Shown here: piece after piece, positions 47,404 through 58,928 of the stretch
Position numbering within the stretch: the first letter of the stretch is position 1
Layout of the letters: the number at the start of each line of letters is the position of its first letter
The notes under the pieces: generated by a model
Databases searched by the model: none
What the model was told of the DNA's origin: nothing
The model's input: only the letters and a program-made list of their open reading frames with translations
Made by a program: the position numbers and the translations under genes
Assembly (NCBI GenBank): GCA_963691655.1
Contig: OY829326.1
Span: forward strand, 142,494,998 to 142,558,997
Origin: Toxonevra muliebris
Taxonomy: Eukaryota > Arthropoda > Insecta > Diptera > Pallopteridae
Direction of reading: 5' to 3'
Length of the DNA stretch: 64,000 nt

Positions 47404-48819
47404 TTATGTTTCTTGCGCTTCCAATTCCGGTTCCTCAGCCAAGGTGTAAACGCCTTTTAGTGTATGCCCACTAACACCACCGACACCGTTTGTTGATTCC
47501 AATGATGATTGTGTAGTTGGCGTTAGATTATCCAATAGTGGACTATTCATATTTGATAATCCCATCGAAGTTGTTGTTTCTATTGATGATACTAGATTAC
47601 TCAGGGGTAACGGTGTTACATTACTCTTGAGTAAATGTGTGGACGATGCTGATGTTGTTGTTGTGGAACTATTTGTTAATATGGGTACCAGCTCATGATT
47701 AACATAATCTTTAAGATTGTGCATTTGTGGTAAATCGCTATCGAGTTGACTACCGCCATAGACAAGTGAAGTTGGTGTACCTGTGTTTTTGTTGGAAGAG
47801 AATCGAAAAGAAAGAAATGTTTAGTTCAGTGTAAGATGCTGAAAAGATCTTGTTTTCATATATTCTACTTGTTTGAAGTGAATTCACAATCTATAAGCTT
47901 TGTATATGCACATCTAAATTTTCCTTACCTGTTACCAATGTTTCCTCGGTGGGATTACGCTTATATAAATGTGTATTCTTCTCATAGCTGTGTCAGGGTG
48001 GCATATAATAACCTTGATGCTCGTCATTCGTTGTATCTAAATTTGAGCTACCTTTTTTGAATTCGACAACAATTTTAATACGATGCACAATCTCTTCGTG
48101 TATAACATTGAAACACATAGCGGTCAATGCCATGCCTGACATAATATATATTGAACAGAACCAGGTGGTTGTTGTCGATTCTCTCCTCAAGCCCGGCAAC
48201 ATATCACCAAAACCAATTGTTGATAAACTCATAAAACAAAAATAGATGCCATCCAATAATGGCCAGTTCTCCAGGCGATACAGTACCACCGCACCGAACA
48301 CAATGTAAATGATCATCATGGAAAGGCACAGTAGAATGGGCGCTAATATACTTAACCCATGCATTGAACCACGTGATTCACTAGCGCTCAACGAATCAAT
48401 ATCGGGTGGCAGTTGTCCTCCTCCTCCTCCACCTCCCATCGTTGTCGTCGACATTCCCGATACTGATTGACTCATATTCGATTGTTTTTCATTTGTCGTT
48501 TGAAAACTATCGTGCATTGAACCCGATCTTACATAATAGGGTTCTTGCATTGCCGCTTGCTGTTTTCGCAATTCTTCTTGTTGTCTCTTTCGTTTCATGC
48601 GTCTCTCTTTTTCGGCCATACGTTTTTCGTCGTAGCAACAATATCCGCAATTTGAACATAGACAACAGCAAAGTGCTTTGGAGAAAACTTCACGTGCTAC
48701 TTTTGCTAAAATGCCACCGGTACTAGAGAGATAGACGAGCGTTAGCGGTATGCCGAATAGGGCGTAAACTAGCGTCACCAGACGTCCAAGTGTGGTTCTA
48801 GGTGCAATGTTGCCATAAC
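47404..48819 (-). CDS. K2P potassium channel, 3' exons, with in-frame TGA
   Basis: On the - strand, exon 48819-47929 follows CACAG and opens with GYGNIAPRTTLGRL, completing pore loop 1 (TTIG/YGN). M2 is VTLVYALFGIPLTLVYLSST. A long cytoplasmic insert has a Cys cluster (CCCLCSNCGYCC), a basic coiled stretch (EKERRMKRKRQQEELRKQQ) and a Gly run. M3 is ILLCLSMMIIYIVFGAVVLY, pore 2 is SLSTIGFGD, and M4 is WFCSIYIMSGMALTAMCFNV. After EHQGYYMPP comes TGA (47995-47993), then C. The same frame continues HSYEKNTHLYKRNPTEETLV, is spliced at ACAG/GTAAGG to exon 47780-47404 (CACAG acceptor), and stays open for 146 codons to TAA. So either the stop is read through, it is a CGA-to-TGA type mutation, or only the short form is made. 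The pores predict a K+-selective leak channel. Confidence 0.88.
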
Positions 48820-49780
48820 CTGTGAATTAGAAAAGGTATTACTTTGTAAACTGAGTTGTATTCATAATGAATGAAGGTATATTTTTGTATTTGAAATTAT
48901 GGAAGTTTAATGATAATTTTCTTCTAAAAAATCGAAAAACGAGTAATTGAATGAATTAAGAATTCATATTAATTAAATTCAGGCCCATTTAGTGACCAAG
49001 ACTGTATTCACAAAGGAAATATTTTTCAAACTCTCTCTTTAACCTTTTAGGTTGTACTTTTCGAAGTATTTTCTATTAGATATGAGCATTCAATTATGTC
49101 ATAAGACAAACCATTGATAAATTCATTATATTATCTAATAAAAATATATCAAACCGTTAATAAATAAATCCATTTCATTTTTGGATGGCAGATTCGTATT
49201 TAGTTGAAACTCCTATATAGTGAAGTAACGGATGTCTGCATTCACATTCGCTACACACGAAACATTCGCATAATTTTGACATTCGCATACACAATTTCTG
49301 TTGCGAATGTAGAAGGCGGAGTTTACATCTGCAAGAAAATTGCTGAAAGTTGCTCTCAGAAAGTCTTTTTTGTACTAAATTCCAGGCAAAGATAAAAAAT
49401 AAGGGAAAATACCTAACGAAGTTTAGTGGGAACAAATTGCAATAGTTTCCACAATGGTTCCGAAATAATGACAATTCAATCCTTCTCCTGAGTTTACAAA
49501 ATAAGCGATGAAGAATACTTCCACCTCACTTTCAAATGGGAGCTTTTCATATATTCTTTGAAGGATATACAAAAAAGTGTTGAACGTACTCTCTCCGAGT
49601 CAAATATGTAACTGCAGTATCTTTAATTCTTTATTTTTGCTTTATAATATAAACAAAAAGAACAACAGGTTTGCGACTTTATAGTTGAAATTGCAGTCGC
49701 ACTTAATTGGCATCGATAGTCAAGAGAGAGGAATTAATCAAATTTCAGAGCAAAATCAAAGCAATTTTTGAAGTGAAACT

Positions 49781-50700
49781 TCTTTAGCGAGGATAAATCG
49801 AAAATTTTGCAACGGAAGTCGCGTTGTTGTTGTTATCATATGAAACTGATAAGAATCGAAGTTATGCTGTTGTTAGTGTTTAGCGAACAAAGTCATATGG
49901 GGACAAGAATGAAAGAATACAAGATTGCGCATTAGTCTGCTCAAAAGTGAAATCTTCTGCGCATGTACGTCACACCAGCCCCCTTGCTGTGATCTGATTG
50001 GCTACAGTGTGTTGACAGATATTTGTTTACGTTTTCATCTGACGTTTTCATATAAATTTGGTCGTTTTTTATTCGACAAATGTAATAAATTGTAAAATTT
50101 ATTGCTTTTTCTTCTAATAAATAATAATAATAATAAATGCAAAAATTGTGCCATAAAATTAATTTTTTTCTTCCGGTGCACTTTAATACGCAATATGGCG
50201 AACCTGCGCAATGCTTAATCTTATATTCTATCATTCTTAACATGGGGAACGGCTGCATACAATCATGCAGAAAGTCAACTTCTTGCAGTTTTATCTCATA
50301 TGCTTTACTGAGAGAGCTTGATCCCATATAGCTGAATTTTCCTTCCATGTGTATATACGTGTGCTACGTCATGAAAATAACCTTTAGAGAATAGAAAGAG
50401 GAAGAGTGCAAAAGCTTCAACAACAGCGGTCACGTAAAAAATCGCGTTTATGTTGCACTCTAACAAAATCATTAAAAAACGAAGTTATGCAGTTGTTATT
50501 TGGCTAAATACAATCAAGCAGAGAGACGACTTCTCGCAGTTTTATCGCATGTGCTTTAGTGAGAGATTCGATATAGAAGTTTCGGCTTGATTGTATATAA
50601 CTGAACTTTTCTTTCATGTGTTATAGACATGTACTAAGTCGTGTTTGTGCCGATAAGTGTAGAGAGTATCAACAGAGAAAATGCAACAACAAAATAGAGA
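49781..50700 (-). repeat. Dispersed repeat copies 2 and 3 (tandem), inverse to copy at 10.3 kb
   Basis: Copy 2 (about 49781-50385) and copy 3 (about 50430-50690) share CTTGCAGTTTTATCTCATAT- and CTCGCAGTTTTATCGCATGT-like blocks. They also share GCTGAATTTTCCTTCCATGT / ACTGAACTTTTCTTTCATGT, and ACGAAGTTATG[CT]. All of these match the reverse complement of the 10.33-10.83 kb repeat. Copy 2 holds an extra segment of about 300 bp in the middle. No coding capacity is visible, and the family is unknown. Confidence 0.6.
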
Positions 50701-51442
50701 GAAGAGGACTGCAAAAACTTCAACAGCATGTTTTATAAATGTTTTCTAACAATTTTCTAATACACAACATAGTTGAACTTCTACTGTAAGTGCTTGCAGA
50801 CACATAATTTTTTATTTTCTATTTCATATTTCTACTCTCACTCATCTGTTTTGACACTGTAAAATTAGAAAAAGATTCTAATTCGACTGCAAATGGAGTC
50901 ATGTACCTAGTCTTATTTTTGACAGATGCAGTCGCAAGACTGTCATCTTCTATGCGTTTCTATGGAATCCCGTGAAAATGTGTGAGTTACTGCTGAAACA
51001 AATTCACTCTTTCTAATATATATTAATTTGCTTTGTGTCGAGTACGTAAATATTTATTGGAAGCTGTTGCATTAAACCATTGCTAAAATATTTGAATGAT
51101 GATATACATACTTAAATCCAGGACAACAAGACATCTATTGTGAAAGTGTCAGCTAAGGCGGAGCAATCGTTCTTAAACACTTGACGCATAAGATTTTTGC
51201 ACATGTGCTTTGAAGTTTTCATCATTGTTTTAGAGAAGTGACGGCTATTTATTATGAAATTATGGATACAAAGCTTTAACACTAAAACATATGTGAACAA
51301 ATAGATTGCGAAAACTGAACAGCATTTTGCTAATACGTTGATCGCATACATACGTATTCAAGAGCTTAAAGCTTTCGTTTTTCAATAAGGTGCAAATTTG
51401 GTCGCCACTATTCTAGAATAGCAGCGCTCTCAAAAAATTATA

Positions 51443-52546
51443 CAGTAGAATCGCGATAATTCGTACCCCGTTAATTCGAAAATCTCAATAATTCGTAACA
51501 AATTGTTGGTCAAAATTACTATTATTCGAAAAAATCAATCATAGTAGATAGCTACGTTCACTTTTTTTATGGAATTTTTTGTGTTTTTCGTGGTTGACAA
51601 GATACACGAGAAGAGCCTTATATTAGAAAACCGTTAATTAGATTTTTTTTTATTTTAACCTCGTTAACCCTTGGATTGTATGTCCCAATTATTCTATTTT
51701 ATTTGAGTTTTCTTCAAGATACTGATGGTGGCTGTCAATGAGTGGAATGTATGCATGCAGCTTCATCGCTGTAAGTTGCCTTTGCTATAATTCCTAGTTA
51801 CAAAAGTTTTAGTTGACATTATACCCCATTGGAAAACTTAAGGATAATTGTAAGGATTAAGAGTCCTGGACATATTCTTTTTTTAAATTTATTTTAATAT
51901 TTGCATAAAATATAGAAGAAATTCAACCAGATTTTAAGAAAAAACTCCGAGATGAAAGGGTTAAATCAAAATCTCGTTAACCCTTAAATACCCACTAGTC
52001 ACTGCAGTGACCAACCACTTCTGCGCCTGCCTGTGCCGCCATTTTACGTTCGCCATTTAAAATAAACATCTGATCTTACTGTCTAAAGTTTTCTTTATCG
52101 ATACGTATGAATAAGAATGGAAAAATGACAACTGTCGTACAGTTACAGTTATTTTTAGCTCGAAAAGCATGTTTTGCAAAAATTTTAAACAACTAACTGA
52201 AAAAAAGGTGTTTTTATTTTCGAATTTTGTGTAATAAATATATTGCCGTGTGGACAAATTTGTGTCAAACGGTATGGGATAACACCAAATAACTGTTTTT
52301 AAAACTTATTGCGAATGTATTTTAATTTTTTCTCCAGATATTCGCCAAAGGTTACTATAGAGGTCAACCATGTAAATTAAAATAACTGCACCTTAAACTA
52401 ATTTATTTGCAAACACGTAGAACAAACGTTGTTCAGAATCACAAATACTACCTCTGGGTATGCTTTTAATTGAAATCGGACGCATTGGCCGTAATTCGTA
52501 AAAAATTGCTGGTTCCTTGCGATTACGAATTATCGGGATTCTACTG
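51443..52546. mobile_element. pogo/Tigger-type element, TA flanked
   Basis: The ends are CAGTAGAATCGCGATAATTC at 51443 and the reverse complement CAGTAGAATCCCGATAATTC of the right end (52546), flanked by TA (51441-51442, 52547-52548). CAGT...AATTCG-type ends plus TA duplication fit pogo/Tigger elements. No intact DDE transposase is seen. The element is interrupted by a TTAA-flanked MITE at 51668-51960. The gap between ends is about 1.1 kb, too short for a full transposase once the insertion is removed. Confidence 0.75.
51668..51960. mobile_element. TTAA-flanked MITE nested in the pogo-type element
   Basis: The ends are CCCTTGGATTG and (reverse complement) CCCTTTCATCTC, with TTAA on both sides (51664-51667 and 51961-51964). 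Just downstream a second TTAACCC start (51977) reads CCACTAGTCACTGCAGTGAC, suggesting another end of the same superfamily; its partner was not found. Confidence 0.6.
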
Positions 52547-55500
52547 TATTGCAATCTAGTTTGAAGGTGGTTGCTTTGCATATTTTAACTTCGCAATTCC
52601 ATAGCAATAATATAAATAAACAAATCTTAAACCAAAATTAACAAATCCTGTTAAGACACAATTTTCCTAAAAAGAAAACTATTAAAAATTAAATCTTGTA
52701 TTATTGCTATCATTGCCAGTATACTAACTAAGCAGATTAAGACATTAGAAAATAAATACGATTTTTTGTTAAAGTGTAGTGCGCCTCACCTCATGAATTT
52801 CAATTGTTTGCTAAATTTAAATATCTCATTTTTAAATATTATTATCAACTTGCACCAAAATAAACAAATACAAACATCAAATTTTATTTTATTAACACAC
52901 ATTAAAGGAGTTTGCGTCAAGCACAACACAAAAAGTAATAACAATAAAAATAATAATAATAATATTACCAGAGGAAGAACTTCTTAAATGCTTTACAAAT
53001 ACACCCAAAACGTAGCATGTAAATGTACATACATACTTTTAGATAAATATATATGAATGTATGTATATACATATGTATGTAGGTACACAAACACAATTTT
53101 ACAGTATTGACTGACATTTAAATAAAAATGAAATTCCACCTACTCAACTCAACTGAAATCAACTTAGCTCAGCTCTTCCTTGGGTTCTTTAGCGTTTAAT
53201 ACAATAACTACAATTGATGCCGCCAATGCCGCATTATTAACGTTGAGGAGCAAGTAACAAACAATTGCGTTGACAGCAAATTTCAATGAAAAACCTCACT
53301 CTCCATCAACTGTACATCGTTGTCTTGTATCAAACAACAACCCCAGCATGTAGCAGCAGCAGCAAAAGCTAAAGCTAATTTTATTGCATGCCAGAGTATT
53401 TTTCATATGCGTATAAGACTCTTATATGCATGTTTGTACATTTATATGTATGTATGTGTGTATGTAGTAAAAGATAAGCGTCGTCACTTTCTGACTCTGA
53501 CTATGGTTCTGTATTCTTCGACTTCGACTTCTATGCGTTTCAACAAAGAAGAGGCACTAAAATTCAGATACCATGCTGACAATTGAAACAAAAGCAAAAA
53601 ATAAAGTAAAAGAAAGAGAGAGAGAGAGAAAGTAAGGAAAAATCAGAAATCTACATACATATTTCATTGAAAGATATTGAAAGATATCAATTTTGCTGCA
53701 CAGCAGGAAGATTGTGTCAAGCGCAAAAGCGAACTGGGCATACGGGGCATATGAGGGATATTATATATATGTTTCGGATGTATGGAGGGAGAAAGAGAAC
53801 GAGAGCAGCTCAATTGTACAATTTGTGTACCATCCATTTTTATTTTGGAAACAGGAAAAGGAGGCACATACATACCAATTGTATGAGTAAACTCTTGCAC
53901 AGCAGCATGGAAATTTGTAAAACATATGAGTATAAAATTCAACTGGCATGAACGAATTTATAATACTCTATAAAGAGACATTTTCGCCAATAGTTATAAA
54001 TATTGAGCTGTTGTTAACTGTTATATTGAACACATTTTATACTAGCTTATATGGCATCGAAAATTTTTTCTGAAAAACATTTCATTTCCCAATGATTGCA
54101 ATTTGAATATAGATTTCTGAAATTTATATTCTACACTTTGAGCAGTTAGAGTCTACTGTGCATGGTTCCTAAATTACAGTTTCTCCGTTGCAGAAGGAAT
54201 AGATATCGTTTGGATACGACTATGCCTATATAAGTTTTTGTGGGCCAGATCTTAATATTTATTAAAATGATTTTTCCCATAGTTCTCAAAGCAGAAAAGG
54301 TTGTTGAATATTTTTTATTATAACTGAGACTATTATTCCTCGTCTTTACACACCTCGCTATCTTTTAGAGTTTTATTTATACCTAGAAGATGGTCTTGCT
54401 GGTTATAAAGATATGTCAAGAGACAAATCTTTAAGTTTATTGTCTTGTTCCATCAGTGTTTCCGTATTTGCTTAGAATCGTTATGAGATTAAATAAATGG
54501 TAAAGAAACTATTTTTGTTTAGCTGCTTATGTTATTTTCAAACAGAGGACTGCTAAAAGTAAAAAGGGGGAAGGAAAAGGGAATATTTTCCTCATTTTTT
54601 TTAGCTTTCCAAGGTTTTAAAAATGCAATGGTTATGAATTATTACCAGGGAATATTCCCATAATCCTCATAAAATTCAAAATTCGTTATAAAAAATGAGG
54701 AAAAATAAAACGTTTCTTAAGTTTTTCACTTTATTTGTTCCTCAAAAAACAGTTTGAGGTTATCTGATTGAAATAACTTCTGATTTTCTCTGGGCATGAC
54801 TGCTGTTTTTATATTCTAAAAAGAATTTTAATAAGTAGGCTTGACGGTGGATTTTCTTCTGATAGAATTAATCACAATATCAAAGGCTGTCTGAAAGTTT
54901 TGGATACAAAATTTAATTGTTACTTTAATTTAAAAGAGGAAGTAAATGATGCGATTGCTACAATACAAAAATATTTTACCCCACAAATCTGAATAGCATT
55001 TTGAATCTTTTGTCTTCTCTTCTTTTTTTTTTTTAATATAGAAGAAGTACGTATAAGTTGAACATAGTATTATCTAACCACAAAAATCAATGTTTTTCCA
55101 CACAGGCTACCAATTTAGTGATTGATTCTTGTACACCTTGTCGAGAGCGATATTTCTATCAAATACAGCTGATAGCTTTGACTTCATGTTCTTAATAAAA
55201 ACAAACGAAAATGGGGTTAACTTGAACCACATGTATTTAAGTTGGGCCATCGTTTAAAATCACAAATCTTTCATTTTTTTTTAATCTGAAATCAAAACCT
55301 AGATCAAAAATTGATAAATCAGATTTAAATAAAAGAAAAGAAACGTGAATGAAAGCGATTGAAATAAACGAAATTAATTTGATCGATTATATTATCATCC
55401 GAAAAGCAGTTCAAGGCTTTAACCTATGCATCGAAGTTAATATTGCCTCTTTCTCATGTCTTTTTGAGAGCTTTAAAGTTAAAAAAAAAAATGAAAATAA

Positions 55501-56801
55501 TTGATTAATTTACCATCTTTAAAGTGAGTAAAAACTCATTTTCACCGTTTTCCCAAGTGACCTAACTTACACGCAACAAAGAATAGTTTAAATTACAAAC
55601 GTGACAAATTAAGAAATATCATCAACTCACGAAATTACATCGAAAATGAAAGATTTATCGGAAAATATTTTTCAAATATCGTCCGAAATATGTTTTGCTC
55701 TGAACGAAACTTTATTCAATGGCTACCGAAATAGTTTTGACTTGGTTAGGCTAAGTTGGAGTGGCAGCCTTCAGCAAGAAAGCACACTTAAGCACTTATG
55801 AGGCTCATTGTGATACCACAGTTAGTTTTGACTAAAGAAACATCAACATCAGCTCATCAAAACACACAAACGAAAAAGGAGAAAAGTGACAACCCTCGGT
55901 ATTCATTAATTTACCAAAAACTTGTTGGCCCAATTTACACGCACTTCTCCCATGAATTCAATTTAGAAATCAAAAGTCAAAACCTTATTTGATAAATGCA
56001 ATTACAAAACGCTATTCATTGAATTTGACTTCAATCAATAAAAATCTCATTTTTTTTCAGTTCAAAAATGTAAAATAACAAACTCTTTCCACTTAAAAAT
56101 GTAGCGCCCGAATAGCGAAAGCAATACCGCCTATGCGTATGCTTCGAAATTTTATTTATTAGCAAATTAAGTATGCGGGGAATTTTCAATGGGTCTTTAC
56201 GGTTTACGAGTACACACAGACATGTATGTAAAAACACATACACTTGCATATATGTATATGTACACGTGTATGTATCTATGTATGTAGTATGAGATGAGTA
56301 TTTGTATAGGGTACTGTATATTGTACATGTGTATATTGTATTGAATATGGTAATGGTATGTGATATGGTAAGATATTTGTAAAAATTTTCTGCTGATATT
56401 GGCAATTTGCAAATATATTATTAAGATTCTTTATTGTTTGGGGTTCTTATATACATACATACAAATATGCATATACCATATATACTCTTATGTACTTATA
56501 TGTATATATGTATGTATGTAGGGTCGCCTTTATTGTTCTTGTTGCTGTTGTTGTTTTTCCTGTTTTGTGTTTATGTGTGCTCTTTATGTGTGTGGGTGTT
56601 GTGGTATATGTGTCATTATTGGCCATTATTGTCATTGGCATAAATGAAAATTTATTACATTCACGCTATTATTATATGAGAATATGAGTATCTAAATGAG
56701 TCTGAGGTACCTACACACCTACATATGTACTTTTTTTTTTCATAAACAAAAAAGTTTACTAATGCAAATATGAATTCGCTTCTATATGTACTTGTACATA
56801 C

Positions 56802-57043
56802 CAATGGTAGTCAACACTGTCAACGAATAAAGAAACGCTTTGGCAAAATTCCATTCGTGCGTTCCACCATGATGATGACCATGTTGATGTGTATGCAGCA
56901 GTACAGCTTCCGTTGCCGGGCTATTGCCACTGCCGCCGCCACCAACTGTGCCGTCTATATCATGCGATAATTGCAAAAGTGCATCCTCATTCAGTCTCTT
57001 GATTAATTGGTCTTGGAATTTAGCAATTTCCAAAGCGGCTAAT
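56802..57043 (-). CDS. K2P potassium channel, exon with extracellular cap and pore helix 1
   Basis: The exon follows TTTCCACAG and ends at ACCATTG/GTATGT (phase 1). It encodes LAALEIAKFQDQLIKRLNED, the helical extracellular cap region. A Gly/His-rich loop follows (DGTVGGGGSGNSP, HTHQHGHHHGG), then EWNFAKAFLYSLTVLTTIG, the first pore helix and the start of selectivity filter 1. The frame links on both sides to the neighbouring exons. The His cluster in the cap is unusual and might affect extracellular pH or metal sensitivity; that is inference. Confidence 0.88.
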
Positions 57044-58453
57044 CTGTGGAAAGTATAAAAAGAAAATGTTAATTAGTAATGAGAGGAAGATTAGAATGAG
57101 AGTAAAGAAAATAGTTTGGAATAAAATATGAAAGATGGAAATGTTCAGTGTGATGATAATTTCTTTGGTATGATGAAAGTAATTTTTAAATATGCTGTCG
57201 CACAAGTGTAGAAAAATACTTGAGGTACTGTGGGGGCAATGTCAGGCTCAATTCTGAGGTCAGGCGAAAACCCAATTTAGAAAAAGTGAATGACGATGAC
57301 AAACCGTCTGGAATGAAAATTGTCATGTAAAAGCTTTTTACTTCATCGTTTAGGATTAAAAAAAATCTTTAGAATTGTTGTTTTCGGGCACAAATATCAG
57401 GCGGACAAAATGAACGATTACTTTAATTGAGTGATGCTGCTTCCTATGGGAGCGACAAGCTTTTAACTTACCAATTATATTTGAATGGTCGCAATCGAAA
57501 TGCTTTGAAGCCATATATGTAATACTTCTATATTGGCAGTAACCTACCTTCACAATGAATTTGAATTCCGTAATCAAAGAGAGACAGTCTATATCGAAAT
57601 TGTTTATTTGTGTTGGTATATGGTTATATTTGTAAACTATACAAACAAACAATTGTCACATCGTTCCAGGAGCGAAATTAAAATAGAAGAATATGGTCCG
57701 AACTATTTTTATATACATAAATTTCTGGTTTCTTCTATTTGTTAATAGTCCTCAGAGGTGAAGAGCGCTGAACAAATAAAAATATTCTTTTACTTTTAAG
57801 TCGCAAATTGCTGCCCATTTTTGTCGCATTTCGGCATTCTTGGGCAGCCTTTTTAATTGTTTTTTATCACAGTTATGAACATATTTCTGTATGCAAAATA
57901 AATTAATTAACTTTGTTTCTGTTTTATTAAATTCATTTAACAAAACAAATTCAAAACAAATTTCACATAAACTAAACTCTAAAAAATGGAAAAAAATTAT
58001 TCGATGTGTTTGACACCGCTCCTGAGATTTATATTTTTGAAAAGTCATTTCGGGTACATTCGTTTATCGGTTTTCTCACTCTAATGTTGGAGAATGTACC
58101 TTGTGTGTGCTGCCAAGAAGTACTACATATATGTTTGAAGCACTAACATTGTGAGACATTTTTTTTACATGGATTTTAATTTCTAATTTTAAAAGATGAA
58201 ATGCTACTGTGTTATTCAGAATTCAGTTTTTTTCAGAAGCATTTCTTCTTATAGGATCAAAAGTTAAGCTCCATGCCAAAGACAACAATTACCTGCAACT
58301 TTGTCGAATAGTGAAGTCTGTGTGACTGTTTCAAATGAAAGGGTGTGAGCAATAATATCCTTGCTCGAAATCATCAATATGAACTTCCATTTTAACTCAT
58401 ATCCTTTCTTAACTTATTTATATATTTTATACTTATACAATTTTTTTACTTAC
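57044..58453 (-). other. Intron of the K2P gene, 1.4 kb
   Basis: The donor ACAAA/GTAAGT (58453) and acceptor CCACAG (57044) join NWTK to LAALEIAK in phase 2. No coding or mobile feature is recognised inside. Confidence 0.75.
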
Positions 58454-58928
58454 TTTGTCCAGTTTTCTTTGTATAAAATATTTAAAGATACTGTAATATC
58501 CCAGATATTCTCAATGGTGCGCTGTCGTACATCATACGTGTCGGCTGATAACGCCAAATGCGGTGAAGTATCATCACCATAAATGAAATCGTTGTTGTTG
58601 TTGCCAATGCCATTTAAAGGTACTATACCCTCGAGTACTGACTGCTGTTGCTGCTGTGATGATGTTGAAGATGACGCCACCGCAGCCATCAATGTACCAT
58701 TGTCCAAACGTTGCATTTGTGAAGAAGAAGAAGTGTGATAAATATTTTCATTACTTCCACCATCATTTATATTATTATGTGATACTCCTGCTGCTGTTGC
58801 TGCTCCAGCTCCGCCTCCTCCTCCGACACCCATCAAGCCTACACGTTTCGTAGATGCCAATGTGCGTTGTTGATGTTGATGCAGCAACGTTGAGTCTTCA
58901 CTCTCAATTGTTAGAAATATGAAAGAAC
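58454..58928 (-). CDS. K2P potassium channel, exon with end of M1 and extracellular loop
   Basis: The exon follows ATTTGCAG at 58928 and opens with GSFIFLTIESEDST, the last part of transmembrane segment M1 and the start of the extracellular loop. A long low-complexity insert follows, with Gly/Ala, Asn/Ser and Gln runs. The exon ends YDVRQRTIENIWDITVSLNI and LYKENWTK, joining the cap helix of the next exon. The first half of M1 and the cytoplasmic N-terminus must be encoded by exons at higher coordinates; none was found up to 64,000. Such a large insert between M1 and P1 is atypical for K2P channels in general. Confidence 0.82.

Larger units (their letters stand above)
48820..56801 (-). other. 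Intron of the K2P gene, 8.0 kb
   Basis: The donor ACCATTG/GTATGT (56801) and acceptor ATTCACAG (48820) join TTIG to YGN across the first selectivity filter. The intron contains a dispersed repeat pair (49.8-50.7 kb), a pogo-type element with a nested MITE (51443-52546), a GA microsatellite near 53613-53630 and catacatatgta tracts near 53.0, 53.4, 56.2 and 56.5 kb. No separate gene is recognised between them. Confidence 0.75.

Noticed and set aside
47988..48051. 64-nt intron explaining away the TGA in the K2P gene
   Set aside because: GTAGCT is a weak donor, and joining at CACAG changes the frame and gives a stop after about 18 codons; a 26-nt alternative is too short for spliceosomal removal.
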